From Natronobacterium texcoconense (lineage in GTDB: Archaea > Halobacteriota > Halobacteria > Halobacteriales > Natrialbaceae): a stretch of 64,000 bases of DNA. Below the pieces are notes generated by a model. That model was not told the DNA's origin. It searched no databases and saw only the letters and a list, made by a program, of their open reading frames with translations. The position numbers were made by a program, and so were the translations under genes. The stretch is from positions 1,394,396-1,458,395 of the forward strand of contig NZ_FNLC01000001.1 of the NCBI RefSeq assembly GCF_900104065.1, written 5' to 3'. Positions 17,712 through 27,543 of the stretch are shown here, in pieces; position 1 is the first letter of the stretch, and every line of letters begins with the position of its first letter.

Positions 17712-18464
17712 CTACTCGGGCTGGCGTGCCGCCTCGAAGACCTGCTCGTGGAGTCGATCCGCGACGATATCCATCAGCGGCTCCATGTTTCGCGTGTCGG
17801 CCCGGTTGTACTCGACGAGCGTTTCCAGTGCGCCGTCGTCGCCACGCTCGTACTCGTGCCAGAGGCGAACCGCGTCCCGGCCGCTGATATCGGGTAGCTC
17901 GCGTTCGATGCCGATTTCCTGTTCGATCTCCTTCAGGCCCCCGTCTAACCCCAGTTTCTTGCAGGGGTACATCAGGTCGACGTGTGGAACCGAGACCTCG
18001 AGGTCGTAACAGGTCTCGAGGAAGGGAACGTCGAATCGCTGGCCGTTGAACGTGACGAGCAGCGAGGAGTCCTCGAGTTCTCGCGAGAGTCGATCGGCCG
18101 TGAGATCTCGGTCCTTGACGAAGGTCTTGGTGTCGCCGCCACGGTGGAGGCTGACCGTCGTCACGTCGTTACAGGAGGCGTCGAGTCCCGTGGTCTCGAT
18201 GTCCAGAAAACAGGTCTCGCTACGGACGTTCTCGTAGAGTCGCCAGCGACTCGAGGCCGGCAGGCGTTCGGCGAAGGGAGAGACGTCACCCTGCTCGAGG
18301 TGATTCCAGCCCTCGTCGATGAACGCCTCGATTCGGTCGGCGAGCGTCTCACCGACGACGCTTCCGTCGAACTCGTCCCAGTGGGTGATCCCGTGTTCCC
18401 ACAGGCGGCGCTCGGTGGTCTCGCCGACGCCGCGAACGGGAATGAAACTGTTCTCGATGCGCAC
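17712..18464 (-). CDS. RNase H-like exonuclease (YprB type)
   Basis: This 250-aa protein starts at GTG (VRIENSFIPVRGVGE). An N-terminal helical part with a HhH-like RGVGETTERRLWEHGI is followed by a DnaQ/RNase H-like fold: CFLDIETTGLD carries the first DxE pair, LVTFNGQRFDVPFL the second acidic residue, and YNRADTRNMEPL the last, giving the DEDD-like set. It is probably a 3'-5' exonuclease in repair or RNA turnover. The larger open frame further upstream shadows the next gene. The next gene upstream, a RecA-like protein, is on the same strand. Confidence 0.85.
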   Translation of the reverse strand: MRIENSFIPVRGVGETTERRLWEHGITHWDEFDGSVVGETLADRIEAFIDEGWNHLEQGDVSPFAERLPASSRWRLYENVRSETCFLDIETTGLDASCNDVTTVSLHRGGDTKTFVKDRDLTADRLSRELEDSSLLVTFNGQRFDVPFLETCYDLEVSVPHVDLMYPCKKLGLDGGLKEIEQEIGIERELPDISGRDAVRLWHEYERGDDGALETLVEYNRADTRNMEPLMDIVADRLHEQVFEAARQPE

Positions 18465-18514
18465 AGCAGTTGAAGCGGTCGGAATCGACAAAAACGCTTG
18501 GATCCGCCGCGAGG

Positions 18515-19159
18515 CTACAGTCGAATCCAGTCCGTCTTCGTTCTCGCCCCCGGCGTTCCATCCCGGAGGTGCCACTGCTGTTCGTAGCTCCCGTCGCGAA
18601 CCCGGAGCACGACGACCGCGTCGAAAAGCGGCTCGAGCAGCGAGAGCGTATCGTGACCGTGGTCGCGTGGCAGGTGGTAGTGACCCATCCCCCGTGCATC
18701 GTCGATCCGGGACGTGATCGTCCGAAGGAAGTGAAACACCTGTTCGGCGTCGTACGCTTCCAGTAGCCCGCCGAGCGAGTCCAGACAGACCCGAAGCTCC
18801 GACGGAGAGAAGCCGTCGGCGACCGCCTCGAACTCGTCGATCGCCGTGACGACCTCGTGTGCCAGTGGCTCCAGTGACGACCGACGGCCGGTCCCCGTCG
18901 AGAACTCGAGGGTCATCGTCCCGTTCTCGAGTCGTCGGGAGACCACACTGCCGGTCAGTCGACGTTTCTCGCCGTCGGCGACCACCAGCTGATATCGTGG
19001 TTCCGATCCCCGTCTCCCACACAGCCGGTGACAGGCAGCGTCGTGACAGCCCCCGGTGCCACCGACGAGCAGGATATTGCTTCCTCGTCGTTTGAGTGTC
19101 TCGAGAGTGCGTGCAAACGCCGCCCCCTCGATCCCCCGCGTCCCCAGTTCACTCTCCAT
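18515..19159 (-). CDS. DUF7504-like RecA-superfamily remnant protein
   Basis: This 214-aa protein has the shape of haloarchaeal KaiC/RAD55-like proteins: a strand and loop NILLVGGTGGCHDAAC, LRVCLDSLGGLLEAYDAEQV as the Walker B-like strand, a FLRTITSRIDDARGMGHYHL segment and the typical tail YEQQWHLRDG. The Walker A Lys is missing (GGTGGCHDAA), so ATP hydrolysis is doubtful. It may be a sensor or adaptor. TATA-like AATATTTATTCC lies upstream of the ATG on the minus strand, about 27 bp away. Confidence 0.7.
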   Translation of the reverse strand: MESELGTRGIEGAAFARTLETLKRRGSNILLVGGTGGCHDAACHRLCGRRGSEPRYQLVVADGEKRRLTGSVVSRRLENGTMTLEFSTGTGRRSSLEPLAHEVVTAIDEFEAVADGFSPSELRVCLDSLGGLLEAYDAEQVFHFLRTITSRIDDARGMGHYHLPRDHGHDTLSLLEPLFDAVVVLRVRDGSYEQQWHLRDGTPGARTKTDWIRL

Positions 19160-19337
19160 TGGAGATAGTAAACAGGCGTCCCCGGAATAAATATTTCGGC
19201 CATCGGCAGCTCTAGAAATGCACGCGTGGCCAGACCAGCGGACGCCATCGAAAGTTTCTCCGGATCGTTCCAGCGAGGACGGCAGTGTCCGCCGGACTGA
19301 CCGTCCGGCTTTTCATACCGGACCCCGTAGAGTCGGT

Positions 19338-20135
19338 ATGGCCGATAACGACGACGAGCTCGCTGAAGCCGTCCGCGAGCTCACACGGACTATCGACGAG
19401 CTTCGCCGGGAACTCGAGTCCGAACGTTCGCGGCGGGGGCCACGACTCCGGCCACCGACGCCACGGGAACTGCTTGCTTTTACCGACGACGTCGCGCTCC
19501 CCGCTGTCCTCTCGGTCCTCGAGGCGAGCGTTCGTGCCCTCGAGACCTTCCAGCGCGGGCTCGAACTCGTCAGGACCGAACGCGAGGTCCGCGATCGGAC
19601 GAACGAGGCAGCGGCTACAACGAGCGACCGTGCGGACCAGTTCCGGCGGACGACGCTGTCGCGACTCGACACCGTCCTCGAGGAACTCCAGCGTGCGGCC
19701 TCGGAGGGCGCACTCCCCGCCGACGACGAGGCACGAGACCTGCTCTCGGAGGCACGACGGCTCCGCGACGAGGTCGACGACCGCCTTCGAGCCGAGACCG
19801 ACGAGGTCGAGACGCCGGACGAACCGACCGGCTGGCAGGGAGACGAGACGGTCAGTATCGACATCGAGGAAGGCACACCGCCGGAACCCGACTCGAGCGA
19901 CGAGCCCGACGAACCCGATCCGTCGGTCGACGTCGAGGCCGAACTCGAGACGCTCAAAGATCAGTACGGACCCGAAGAGGAGAGTTCGGACGGTCCTGCA
20001 GCCGACGAGACCGATGGAAATCCGGATTCGAGTGATACGGATGGTGATCGGGAAGACTCGAGCGAGGAGTCCGGAGCCGACGCGAACGACGAAAACGGGG
20101 ACTCGAGCCCCGACGACGGTTCGGACGAGAACTAA
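19338..20135 (+). CDS. Acidic coiled-coil protein (DUF7547-like)
   Basis: This 265-aa protein begins MADNDDELAEAVRELTRTID, a heptad-rich helix. A helical middle (LLAFTDDVALPAVLSVLEAS) is followed by a second coil (TLSRLDTVLEELQRAAS), and the last 90 residues are low-complexity Asp/Glu/Ser. There is no signal or membrane segment. The function is unknown. Its TAA stop overlaps the TAG stop of the convergent OB-fold gene by 4 bp. The ATG at 19338 is preferred because upstream in-frame codons have no helical pattern. Confidence 0.75.
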   Translation: MADNDDELAEAVRELTRTIDELRRELESERSRRGPRLRPPTPRELLAFTDDVALPAVLSVLEASVRALETFQRGLELVRTEREVRDRTNEAAATTSDRADQFRRTTLSRLDTVLEELQRAASEGALPADDEARDLLSEARRLRDEVDDRLRAETDEVETPDEPTGWQGDETVSIDIEEGTPPEPDSSDEPDEPDPSVDVEAELETLKDQYGPEEESSDGPAADETDGNPDSSDTDGDREDSSEESGADANDENGDSSPDDGSDEN

Positions 20136-20509
20136 ACTGGTTCGAATCGGTAGCCGTCCCAGGACTGGCTGTCGGGCTCTCGGATGCCCGCACCCGGTTC
20201 GCGAAGCGCTTCCTCGTAGACCGGCTGGACCTCGTCACCCGTTTCGACGTCACCGGTCGTCAACTGGACGATCGCACGGACGAAGTCGTCGCCGTCGTCG
20301 AACGCATCACTGACGTCGAACTCGACGATCGCGAGGTGGTTCGGTTCGCGGACGCCCGGCGGCGTCGCCGTCGAGGTCGTCCACGTGACGACCTCGGCCG
20401 GGTACTCCGTCAGATCGATCGTCTCTACCGGTTCCGCACCGCCCGGACCGCGCGGATGCCCGGGGTAGCTGATCGTACCGTTCTCGTATCGGGTCGCTTC
20501 CATCGTCAT
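20132..20509 (-). CDS. DUF35-like OB-fold protein without zinc ribbon, thiolase partner
   Basis: This 125-aa protein follows the thiolase gene with an ATGA start/stop overlap. It has OB-fold-like beta strands (GTISYPGHPRG, AEVVTWTTSTATPPGVREP, NHLAIVEFD) as in the C-terminal half of DUF35 proteins, which tether acyl-CoA enzymes to thiolases. Unlike typical DUF35 proteins it has no cysteine at all, so the N-terminal rubredoxin-like zinc ribbon is absent. It probably forms a complex with the adjacent thiolase; that role is inferred from gene pairing. Confidence 0.72.
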   Translation of the reverse strand: MTMEATRYENGTISYPGHPRGPGGAEPVETIDLTEYPAEVVTWTTSTATPPGVREPNHLAIVEFDVSDAFDDGDDFVRAIVQLTTGDVETGDEVQPVYEEALREPGAGIREPDSQSWDGYRFEPV

Positions 20510-21663
20510 TGTGCTGCCTCCATGATCGTGGTGATGACGCAGTTCCCGAAGCCGCCGACGTTACACGTGAGGCCGACGTCGGCCTCGACCTGTCGCGGCC
20601 CGGCCTCGCCGACCAGTTGCTCGTAGATCTCGACGCCCTGTGCGACGCCGCTTGCCCCCAGGGGATGGCCCTTGGACTTGAGCCCGCCGGAGGTGTTGAT
20701 CGGCAGTTCGCCGTCGCGCTCGGTGTACCCCTCCTCGACGAGTTTCCAGGCCTCGCCCTGTTCGGCGAAACCGAGTCCCTCCATCTGCAGGAACTCGAGA
20801 ATGGTGAACATGTCGTGCAGTTCCGCGACGTCGATATCCTCGGGATTGCGGCCGCTCATCTCGTAGGCCCCTTTGCCGCTCTCGACGACCCCACCCATCA
20901 CGGTCGGGTCCTCGCGTTCGTGGACGACGTGGGTGTCGGTCGCACCGTCGATGCCCGTGATGACGGCGTACTCGTCTGCGTACTCCTCGGCAACCGACTC
21001 GGGACAGAGCATCAGCGCCGCCGACCCGTCCGTGATCGGACAGAAGTCGTACAGCCGCAACGGATCGGCGACGATCGGTGACTCGAGTACCGTCTCGAGG
21101 TCGACCTCCTTCCGGAACTGGGCGTTCGGGTTGTCGAGGCCGTTCTCGTGGTTCTTGACGGCGACTTTCCCCAGGCTCTCGCGAGGGGCGTCGAACCGTT
21201 CGAGGTAGTGTCGCGCGGTCAGCCCCGCAAAGGAGGGGAGGGTGACGCCGGTCTTGTATTCGGCCGGGTGGGTCAGCGACGCGATGACGTCCGTCGCCTC
21301 ACCCGTAGTCTTGTGAGTCATCTTCTCGCCGCCGACCAGCAGCGTCATGTCGCTCGCGCCGCTGGCGACCGACTGCCAGGCGGCGTAGATCCCCGCACCG
21401 CCGCTGGAACTGGTCTGGTCGACCCGCTGAGTGTAAGCCGGCATCGCATTCAGGTCGTGTGCCAGCGCGTTCGGGATACCGGTCTGTCCTTCGAACTCGC
21501 CGCTCGCCATATTCGAAACGTACAGGTGGTCGACCTCGGCTGCGTCGACACCCGAATCCTCGAGACACTCGAGTCCGGCCTCCGCGAGGAGATCGAGAAC
21601 CCACTCCCCCTCGCGTTGCCCGAACTGGGTCATCGAGGCACCGATAATTGCAACGCGTTCCAT
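20506..21663 (-). CDS. Thiolase-family protein with Ser at the nucleophile position
   Basis: This 385-aa thiolase-fold protein has both halves: MERVAIIGASMTQFGQ at the N-terminus, and C-terminal catalytic motifs SKGHPLGASGVAQ (His) and TCNVGGFGN (Cys). At the position of the acyl-accepting Cys, within VDQTSSSGGAG, residue 85 is Ser (codon AGT). Standard acetyl-CoA acetyltransferases have Cys here. The protein may use Ser, act as a lyase or hydrolase on another acyl-CoA, or be non-catalytic. Its partner is the overlapping DUF35-like gene. Confidence 0.85.
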   Translation of the reverse strand: MERVAIIGASMTQFGQREGEWVLDLLAEAGLECLEDSGVDAAEVDHLYVSNMASGEFEGQTGIPNALAHDLNAMPAYTQRVDQTSSSGGAGIYAAWQSVASGASDMTLLVGGEKMTHKTTGEATDVIASLTHPAEYKTGVTLPSFAGLTARHYLERFDAPRESLGKVAVKNHENGLDNPNAQFRKEVDLETVLESPIVADPLRLYDFCPITDGSAALMLCPESVAEEYADEYAVITGIDGATDTHVVHEREDPTVMGGVVESGKGAYEMSGRNPEDIDVAELHDMFTILEFLQMEGLGFAEQGEAWKLVEEGYTERDGELPINTSGGLKSKGHPLGASGVAQGVEIYEQLVGEAGPRQVEADVGLTCNVGGFGNCVITTIMEAAQ

Positions 21664-21828
21664 ATCCTACGTGACTCGAGTCAGCGATTTATATGGTGGG
21701 GGTCGCGATTCTGTCGGTCAGGCCTCGAGCGCCAGGCACGCCCGACCGTCTCGAATCGGTGCGACAGGCCGGTCGCCTCGGTCGTGAACTCGTCCAGTAA
21801 ACCGTGCGTCAGCAATCGTTGCAGTCAG

Positions 21829-22035
21829 TTACGGCCGATCGTCGCGCTCCTCGAGTCGTTCGACCCGCCGCTCGAGATCCGCGACTCGCTGCTCGTCGAC
21901 GCGATTGCCGCTGAGGACGACGTAGCCGACTGCGATGATGAATATCGGAACGGCGAGAAAGAGCACCAGTATAAAGAGCATAATCAGTAGTTCGGGGCCA
22001 CCCGGCGCACCGGGAATGAAAAGCGGTGTGTTCAT
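21829..22035 (-). CDS. Small TatA-like single-pass membrane protein with coiled coil
   Basis: This 68-aa protein begins MNTPLFIPGAPGGPELLIML, an N-terminus very like haloarchaeal TatA (short extracellular stretch with PGGPELL). One long hydrophobic helix (residues about 15-43) follows, then a charged coiled coil VADLERRVERLEER. The amphipathic helix with FGxxK/R that TatA needs is replaced by AVPIFIIAVGYVVLSG, so it is probably not a functional Tat pore subunit. It lies 60 bp downstream of hflX on the same strand. Confidence 0.7.
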   Translation of the reverse strand: MNTPLFIPGAPGGPELLIMLFILVLFLAVPIFIIAVGYVVLSGNRVDEQRVADLERRVERLEERDDRP

Positions 22036-22095
22036 GCTGGATCGATCACATCAATGCACGATAAACCTGGTGGGTCCCTGACTGCCGTCGTCGCG

Positions 22096-23397
22096 TCACG
22101 CCGACTCGGGCGACGCAGTCCGTAACTCGCTTGCACGCGAGCGCGCCTGTGAAATGACTGCTGGGCGAGCCTCGAACGAGACGAGTACGTCGTCGTCGCC
22201 GTAGGAGACGTCCTCGACGTTCGCGTTGTCGTGGATCCACGAGACCAGACTCATGGTGTCGTCGGTCATCGGGAGCACGAGTCGCTCTTCCTCCCAGTCC
22301 GGGAGTTCGTGGTCGATGCGCTCGAGCAACGCCTCGACGTTCGTTCCCTCCTGGGCACTCACAGTGACCGGGTTCGGTGCCAGCGAGGAGATCGCCTCGC
22401 GTTTCTCCGCGAGTTCCTCGTCGTCGACCCTGTCGATCTTGTTCAACACCGTCACGATCGGCGCCTCGTTGCGCTCGTAGAGGGTGTCGTGGCAGGTGAC
22501 CAGTTTCTCGTGGATCTCGTCGACCGGTTCGCTGACGTCGACGACGAGCAAGACCAGGTCCGCCCGATAGACCGAATCGAGCGTCGACTTGAACGACTCG
22601 ACCAGCCAGTGCGGGAGATCGCTGATGAACCCGACGGTGTCGGTAACGAGAACGTCGCGCGGCTCGATGTCCGCACGCCGGGTCGTGGTGCCAAGCGTCG
22701 TGAACAGCCGATCCTGTGACTCTGCGGTCGACTCGAGGTCCCGGTGGAGGCCCTCGTTCTCGTCGACGTCGAGGTCGGTCGCGAGCCGTCGCAGCAGCGT
22801 CGACTTGCCCGCGTTCGTGTACCCCGCGAGCGCGACCAGATCGAATCCCGAATCGCGGCGACGCTCCCGGCGGTGCTGTTCGGTCTGTTCGATCCGCTCG
22901 AGTTCGTCCCGGATCCGGCTGATCTGGTTTTTGATGTCCTGCTCGCGGCTCTCGTCGTACTCGCCGAGACCCATGAACCCGGGGTGTTCCTCGCGTTTCG
23001 CGAGGCTGCTCTTTGCCTCGACCCGCGGGAGTTCGTACCGGAGTTCGGCCAGTTCGACCTGTAGCTGTGCCTTTCGGGTCTGGGCGCGCTGGCCGAAAAT
23101 CTCGAGGATGAGCGTGAACCGGTCGATTACCTCGACGCCCTCGGGCAACAGCTGGCCGAGGTTGTACGTCTGGTAGGGGCCGAGCCGGTTGTCGAAGATG
23201 ACCGTCGTGGCGTCGATTTCCGTGACTTTCGTCGCGAGTTCGTTCGCCTTCCCCTCACCGAGTTGCAGGGCAGGGTCGGCCTTTCTCGACTGGGTGACCT
23301 CGCCGACGACGGTGTATCCCGCCGCCGCTGCGAGGTCGCGGATTTCACTGGTGTCTGGCGTGCCGGAGTCGACGCGTTTTGCGATGATCGCTCTCAT
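22096..23397 (-). CDS. hflX: GTPase HflX
   Basis: This 433-aa ribosome-associated GTPase splits or rescues stalled ribosomes. Its HflX N-terminal domain includes ADPALQLGEGKANEL and DNRLGPYQTYNLGQLL, followed by a coiled-coil linker. The G domain has G1 GYTNAGKSTLLRRL, G3 DTVGFISDLPHWLVESF, G4 LNKIDRV and G5 near VSAQEGTN. The length is typical of archaeal HflX. A separate TATA box upstream is not obvious. Confidence 0.95.
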   Translation of the reverse strand: MRAIIAKRVDSGTPDTSEIRDLAAAAGYTVVGEVTQSRKADPALQLGEGKANELATKVTEIDATTVIFDNRLGPYQTYNLGQLLPEGVEVIDRFTLILEIFGQRAQTRKAQLQVELAELRYELPRVEAKSSLAKREEHPGFMGLGEYDESREQDIKNQISRIRDELERIEQTEQHRRERRRDSGFDLVALAGYTNAGKSTLLRRLATDLDVDENEGLHRDLESTAESQDRLFTTLGTTTRRADIEPRDVLVTDTVGFISDLPHWLVESFKSTLDSVYRADLVLLVVDVSEPVDEIHEKLVTCHDTLYERNEAPIVTVLNKIDRVDDEELAEKREAISSLAPNPVTVSAQEGTNVEALLERIDHELPDWEEERLVLPMTDDTMSLVSWIHDNANVEDVSYGDDDVLVSFEARPAVISQARSRASELRTASPESA

Positions 23398-23684
23398 ACT
23401 GGGTGAATCGGATGTGGACTGCTCGCGCTCGCAGTACTCGTACCTGGTCGGTCGGTACGCTCGGGCTCACCCCCGCCCGCGCCAGTGCCGTCGTCGGCCC
23501 GGCTGATCGGGCGTGAAACGATCGACCCCTCGAGTTCGTCAGTGATGGCGGTCGAACACCTCCGCTGGACGAGCGTGAGTCATACGTCACCGTACGTATC
23601 CGACCGTCTTGAATCCCGTGCTCACTCCGGCCGCCGTCGGCCACAACACAACAGTCATTATTCCCGACTCGAATGACGGGCACG

Positions 23685-24011
23685 ATGATAAACGCCGATC
23701 CGACGACGCTCGCACTCGAGTTCTGCGGCGGTGCCCTCATCGGTGCGCTCGTAGGCTTTGGCACGAAACGGATCGCAAAACTGCTCGCGATCATCATTGG
23801 CGTACAGCTGATGGTCTTTCGCTACCTCGAGTCGCAGGGAATCGTCGTCGTCGACTACAACCGGCTCACGGCCGGCCTCGTCGACGCACAGGAACAGGCA
23901 CAGGTCCAGGCTGCCGGTACAGAGATCCACCAGCTCGAGTCGTTGCTCTCGGTCGCATCGGTCGGCATTGGATTCACGAGCGGCTTCCTGATCGGATTCC
24001 ACCGCGGATAG
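23685..24011 (+). CDS. FUN14-family membrane protein
   Basis: This 108-aa integral membrane protein carries the FUN14 pattern: LEFCGGALIGALVGFGTKRI, then a second helix LLAIIIGVQLMVFRYL, and a C-terminal helix SVASVGIGFTSGFLIGFHRG. In between is a short polar loop with DYNRLTAGLVDAQEQA. Archaeal FUN14 proteins have no known activity. The start is set at the ATG at 23685; four residues more are possible (MTGT). It converges with the SBDS gene. Confidence 0.88.
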   Translation: MINADPTTLALEFCGGALIGALVGFGTKRIAKLLAIIIGVQLMVFRYLESQGIVVVDYNRLTAGLVDAQEQAQVQAAGTEIHQLESLLSVASVGIGFTSGFLIGFHRG

Positions 24012-24029
24012 CCGACAGAAACCAGCCAG

Positions 24030-24755
24030 CTATCGGGTTTTCAGGTCGTCTTTGTCCTTGACGATCTCCGTCTCTGCTTCGCCGCTCGAGTGTTCGTTGA
24101 CGACGTTGTAGAAGTCGTTTTGCATCCCTGCAGGGAACGTGACGACGCCGATCCAGGAGCCGTCGGGCTGCCACTCTTCGCGCTCTAGGTCGCCGAACTG
24201 TCGAACCTGTGCCTGGGCGCTGCCCGCGTACTCGGCGGGAATCTGGACGGCGATCGTCACCTCTTCGAACCGGATCGGGATGACGGGCCGGAGCGCGTCC
24301 AGCGCGTCGTCGACCTGACTCTCGACGGGCTCCATCGGATCGACCGTGAAGCCAGCCTCCTCTAAGGCGTTCTCGATGCGCTCCGGCGGATGCGGGGCAT
24401 CGTCCATCTGTGGGTTGATCGCGTTGCGTGCGATCGTATCGATCAGCTGCTTGCGCTTCTGTTCTTGCATCTCGCGGCGCTGTTCGGCCGTGATCTGGAT
24501 CTCTCCGTCCTTGATGACTTCCGGGATGATCTCGAGCGGTTCGGTCGTGTCGAACACCTTCTCGAGATCGTCCTCGGCCGGCCGGTCACCGCGCGAGGCG
24601 TCCTCGAAGACGTCTTCCGCTGCGATCACGTCCTCGAGATCGTCGTCGAACTCGTCGCGTTTGATCTCGAGTGCCGCGTCCGGATCGACCAACACTTCGA
24701 AGCGCGCCCCGTGTGACTCGAGTCGCGCCGTCACCGCCTCGTCGAGTGATATCAT
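24030..24755 (-). CDS. sdo1: Ribosome maturation protein SDO1/SBDS
   Basis: This 241-aa SBDS orthologue has the three usual domains: an N-terminal FYSH domain ([40 protein letters not shown] in parts), a helical middle ([26 protein letters not shown]) and a ferredoxin-like C-terminal domain ([20 protein letters not shown]). It works with EF-2 in releasing aIF6 from the large ribosomal subunit. It lies 177 bp downstream of psmA on the same strand, in an order conserved among archaea. Confidence 0.96.
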   Translation of the reverse strand: MISLDEAVTARLESHGARFEVLVDPDAALEIKRDEFDDDLEDVIAAEDVFEDASRGDRPAEDDLEKVFDTTEPLEIIPEVIKDGEIQITAEQRREMQEQKRKQLIDTIARNAINPQMDDAPHPPERIENALEEAGFTVDPMEPVESQVDDALDALRPVIPIRFEEVTIAVQIPAEYAGSAQAQVRQFGDLEREEWQPDGSWIGVVTFPAGMQNDFYNVVNEHSSGEAETEIVKDKDDLKTR

Positions 24756-24932
24756 ACCGTGAAATACCTCCGGCCGGGTAAAAGAGCTTTTCCTGCTGAC
24801 TCGAAGGGCTGGCTCTGCCTGGGACTGGCGGGCGACTGGTGACGACGGAAGTCGGAAGAAAGCGGGGTGAAGCGCCGACGATTCGCGCCCGGCCGGCAGC
24901 CGGGCGGCGGGCCGCGTTCTCGATTACGCTCG

Positions 24933-25694
<762 letters not shown>

Positions 25695-25698
25695 AGTA

Positions 25699-26184
25699 TC
25701 ACGCTAAATCGTAATCGAGGTCTGTCGCGCCCGCGAACGCCTCATCGAGTCGTACGTCTGCAGATCCATCGTACACGACGGCGACTCGGTCCTCGTTCCC
25801 GAACACGACGTTTCTCTCTTCGGAATCTTGCCCGCCGCGTCCTAAATAGTTTTCTTCAGCGGCACGGATCGTGCCACTGATACCACATACGCGAATTCCG
25901 GCGGGAGAGCCATCTATCTCGTCGATACAGGCGATGGCTGCTCGAGCCGAATCGGTCTCGCCGCGACGGACCTTGACGAGTGCTTCCCCGCGTCCGTCCT
26001 CGAAATCGAACCTGACGACGGTCAGATCGGCTCTCGCACTCCCCGGATCGCCGAGCAGGTTCTGGCCCGCGTACCAGAGTTCGCGCTGGAACGATCGCCG
26101 ATCGATGCTGGCGTCGGGCCAGGACTCGAGGGTAACGGCGAGGTACCGCCAGCGCGGGCGGAGGTGCTTCGGGAGGTGTTTCAT
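25699..26184 (-). CDS. rnp2: RNase P protein component 2 (Pop5)
   Basis: This 161-aa Pop5 protein begins MKHLPKHLRPRWRYLAVTLE and includes LWYAGQNLLGDPGSA and VRVCGISGTIRAAEENYLGR-like sequence (RVCGISGTIRAAEENYL). It forms a heterodimer core with Rpp30 that activates the catalytic RNase P RNA for pre-tRNA 5' maturation. The start overlaps the methyltransferase stop in ATGA. Rpp30 is two genes upstream, so both subunits are made from the same transcript. Confidence 0.94.
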   Translation of the reverse strand: MKHLPKHLRPRWRYLAVTLESWPDASIDRRSFQRELWYAGQNLLGDPGSARADLTVVRFDFEDGRGEALVKVRRGETDSARAAIACIDEIDGSPAGIRVCGISGTIRAAEENYLGRGGQDSEERNVVFGNEDRVAVVYDGSADVRLDEAFAGATDLDYDLA

Positions 26185-26855
26185 TCCCCGTTTGCTCCGT
26201 CACGGCCGCGCTCGGCGACCAGCACGCCGACCTGGTCGTGGACTCGCTCGACCGCCGTCAGCGAGAAACCGGCGTCGGTGAACGCATCCGCGAGAGTACC
26301 GACGGTCGCTGGATCGTCGACCTCCGGCGAGTAGAACGGCTCCTCTGGGTCGGGTTCGCCGAAGAACATCACGTCGCCGAGCACGAACCGCCGTGGCTCG
26401 AGGTCGGCAATGACGTCGATCGCCTCCCGCTTCTCGTCGTCCGAGAGGTGGTGCATCGCGAAGTTCGAGGTGACGATATCCACGCGAGCGGAGCGAGTGT
26501 GGTCTCGAGGCGACTCCGACGACTCGGCGTCGACCTCGCCGTCGTACTCCGGTTCGCGGAAGGTCCCGTAGCCGAACTCGAGATTGTCGAGTCCCTGTTC
26601 GTCGGCCTTTTGCTCTGCCTCTTCCATCATTCCCTCGCTGATGTCCCGGCCGACGACGCGGTCGGCATCGGGGGCCAGTGCGAGCGCGATCGCGCCGGTA
26701 CCGGTCCCGAGATCCAGCACGGTATCCGAATCGTCGGGGTCGGCGTGCTCGATCACCAGATTCGCACAGGCACGGTACTCCTCGGACTGTCCCTCGTCGT
26801 ACTCGCCGGCTACCTCGTCGAACCGGGCGGCGTGGTCCTCAAGACTCTTCTTCAT
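26181..26855 (-). CDS. Class I SAM-dependent methyltransferase in the RNase P operon
   Basis: This 224-aa methyltransferase has the SAM-binding motif VLDLGTGTGAIALALAP, VVGRDISEGMMEEA and SNFAMHHLSDDEKREA. It is conserved between rnp3 and rnp2 in haloarchaea. The start at 26855 (MKKSLEDHAARFDEVAGEYD) overlaps the end of rnp3 by 17 bp and the stop overlaps rnp2 by 4 bp. A tRNA or other RNA substrate is suggested by position only; the fold alone would fit many small-molecule enzymes. Confidence 0.9.
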   Translation of the reverse strand: MKKSLEDHAARFDEVAGEYDEGQSEEYRACANLVIEHADPDDSDTVLDLGTGTGAIALALAPDADRVVGRDISEGMMEEAEQKADEQGLDNLEFGYGTFREPEYDGEVDAESSESPRDHTRSARVDIVTSNFAMHHLSDDEKREAIDVIADLEPRRFVLGDVMFFGEPDPEEPFYSPEVDDPATVGTLADAFTDAGFSLTAVERVHDQVGVLVAERGRDGANGE

Positions 26856-27543
26856 ACCTGCCACGTTCGACCCCGGGTTCAATGAACTCCTCGGACTGGA
26901 TGCGACGATTGCGCTCGGCGAGACGTCCCCACTCCGCGAGTCCCGCTTCGACGAACTCCTCGGGAAGGCCGATCTCGGCCCCGACCGCTGTCAGTTCCCG
27001 GGGAGCCCGGAACTCGAGATGCGACGTCGGCGTCCCGCTCACGACGTAGGGGGCGTCGTAGTGGTCGACGATTTCGTACAGTTTCTGCAGCGACTGGACG
27101 GTCCTGACGCGTCGCCCGCCGTGAGTCCGGAGGACGCCCGAGAGGTCGAACTCGAGGCGGACGCCGTTCTCGTCGGCTGCCTTCGCGACGACGTGGTTGA
27201 CGTCGCCCTCGCCGGTCATCGGGTGGGCGAGCACGTCGACTTTCTCGTTTTCGACGGCGAAGCGGTTCAGCGCCGGCGTGCCGCCCGAGACCGTGACGAT
27301 CGTCTCGTCGGTCCGGTAGTTCCCGACCGCGCCGCTTGCCTGCTGGGGATCGTCGGCCCGGATCTCGATCCCCTCGACGACGTCGACCCCGTAGGCCTCG
27401 CGGATCTCGTCGGGGTTGTAGTCGGCTCGAGCGTCGGACCGGTTGCGCACGACCACGCCCTCGAAACCGTAGTCGGCCGCCGTTGTCGCGAGCCTGGCGA
27501 CCGTACTCTCTCCGTCGGGGTGGGCGTGGACGGCCTCGTACAT
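26839..27543 (-). CDS. rnp3: RNase P protein component 3 (Rpp30)
   Basis: This 234-aa PHP-like TIM-barrel protein begins MYEAVHAHPDGESTVARLA and includes EGVVVRNRSDARADYNPDEI, DVLAHPMTGEGDVNHVVAKA and YVVSGTPTSHLEFRAPREL. It is the Pop5 partner in RNase P. It is the first gene of the operon rnp3, methyltransferase, rnp2, psmA, with coding overlaps, so RNase P proteins and the proteasome alpha ring are coupled at the level of transcription. Confidence 0.94.
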   Translation of the reverse strand: MYEAVHAHPDGESTVARLATTAADYGFEGVVVRNRSDARADYNPDEIREAYGVDVVEGIEIRADDPQQASGAVGNYRTDETIVTVSGGTPALNRFAVENEKVDVLAHPMTGEGDVNHVVAKAADENGVRLEFDLSGVLRTHGGRRVRTVQSLQKLYEIVDHYDAPYVVSGTPTSHLEFRAPRELTAVGAEIGLPEEFVEAGLAEWGRLAERNRRIQSEEFIEPGVERGRYEEES

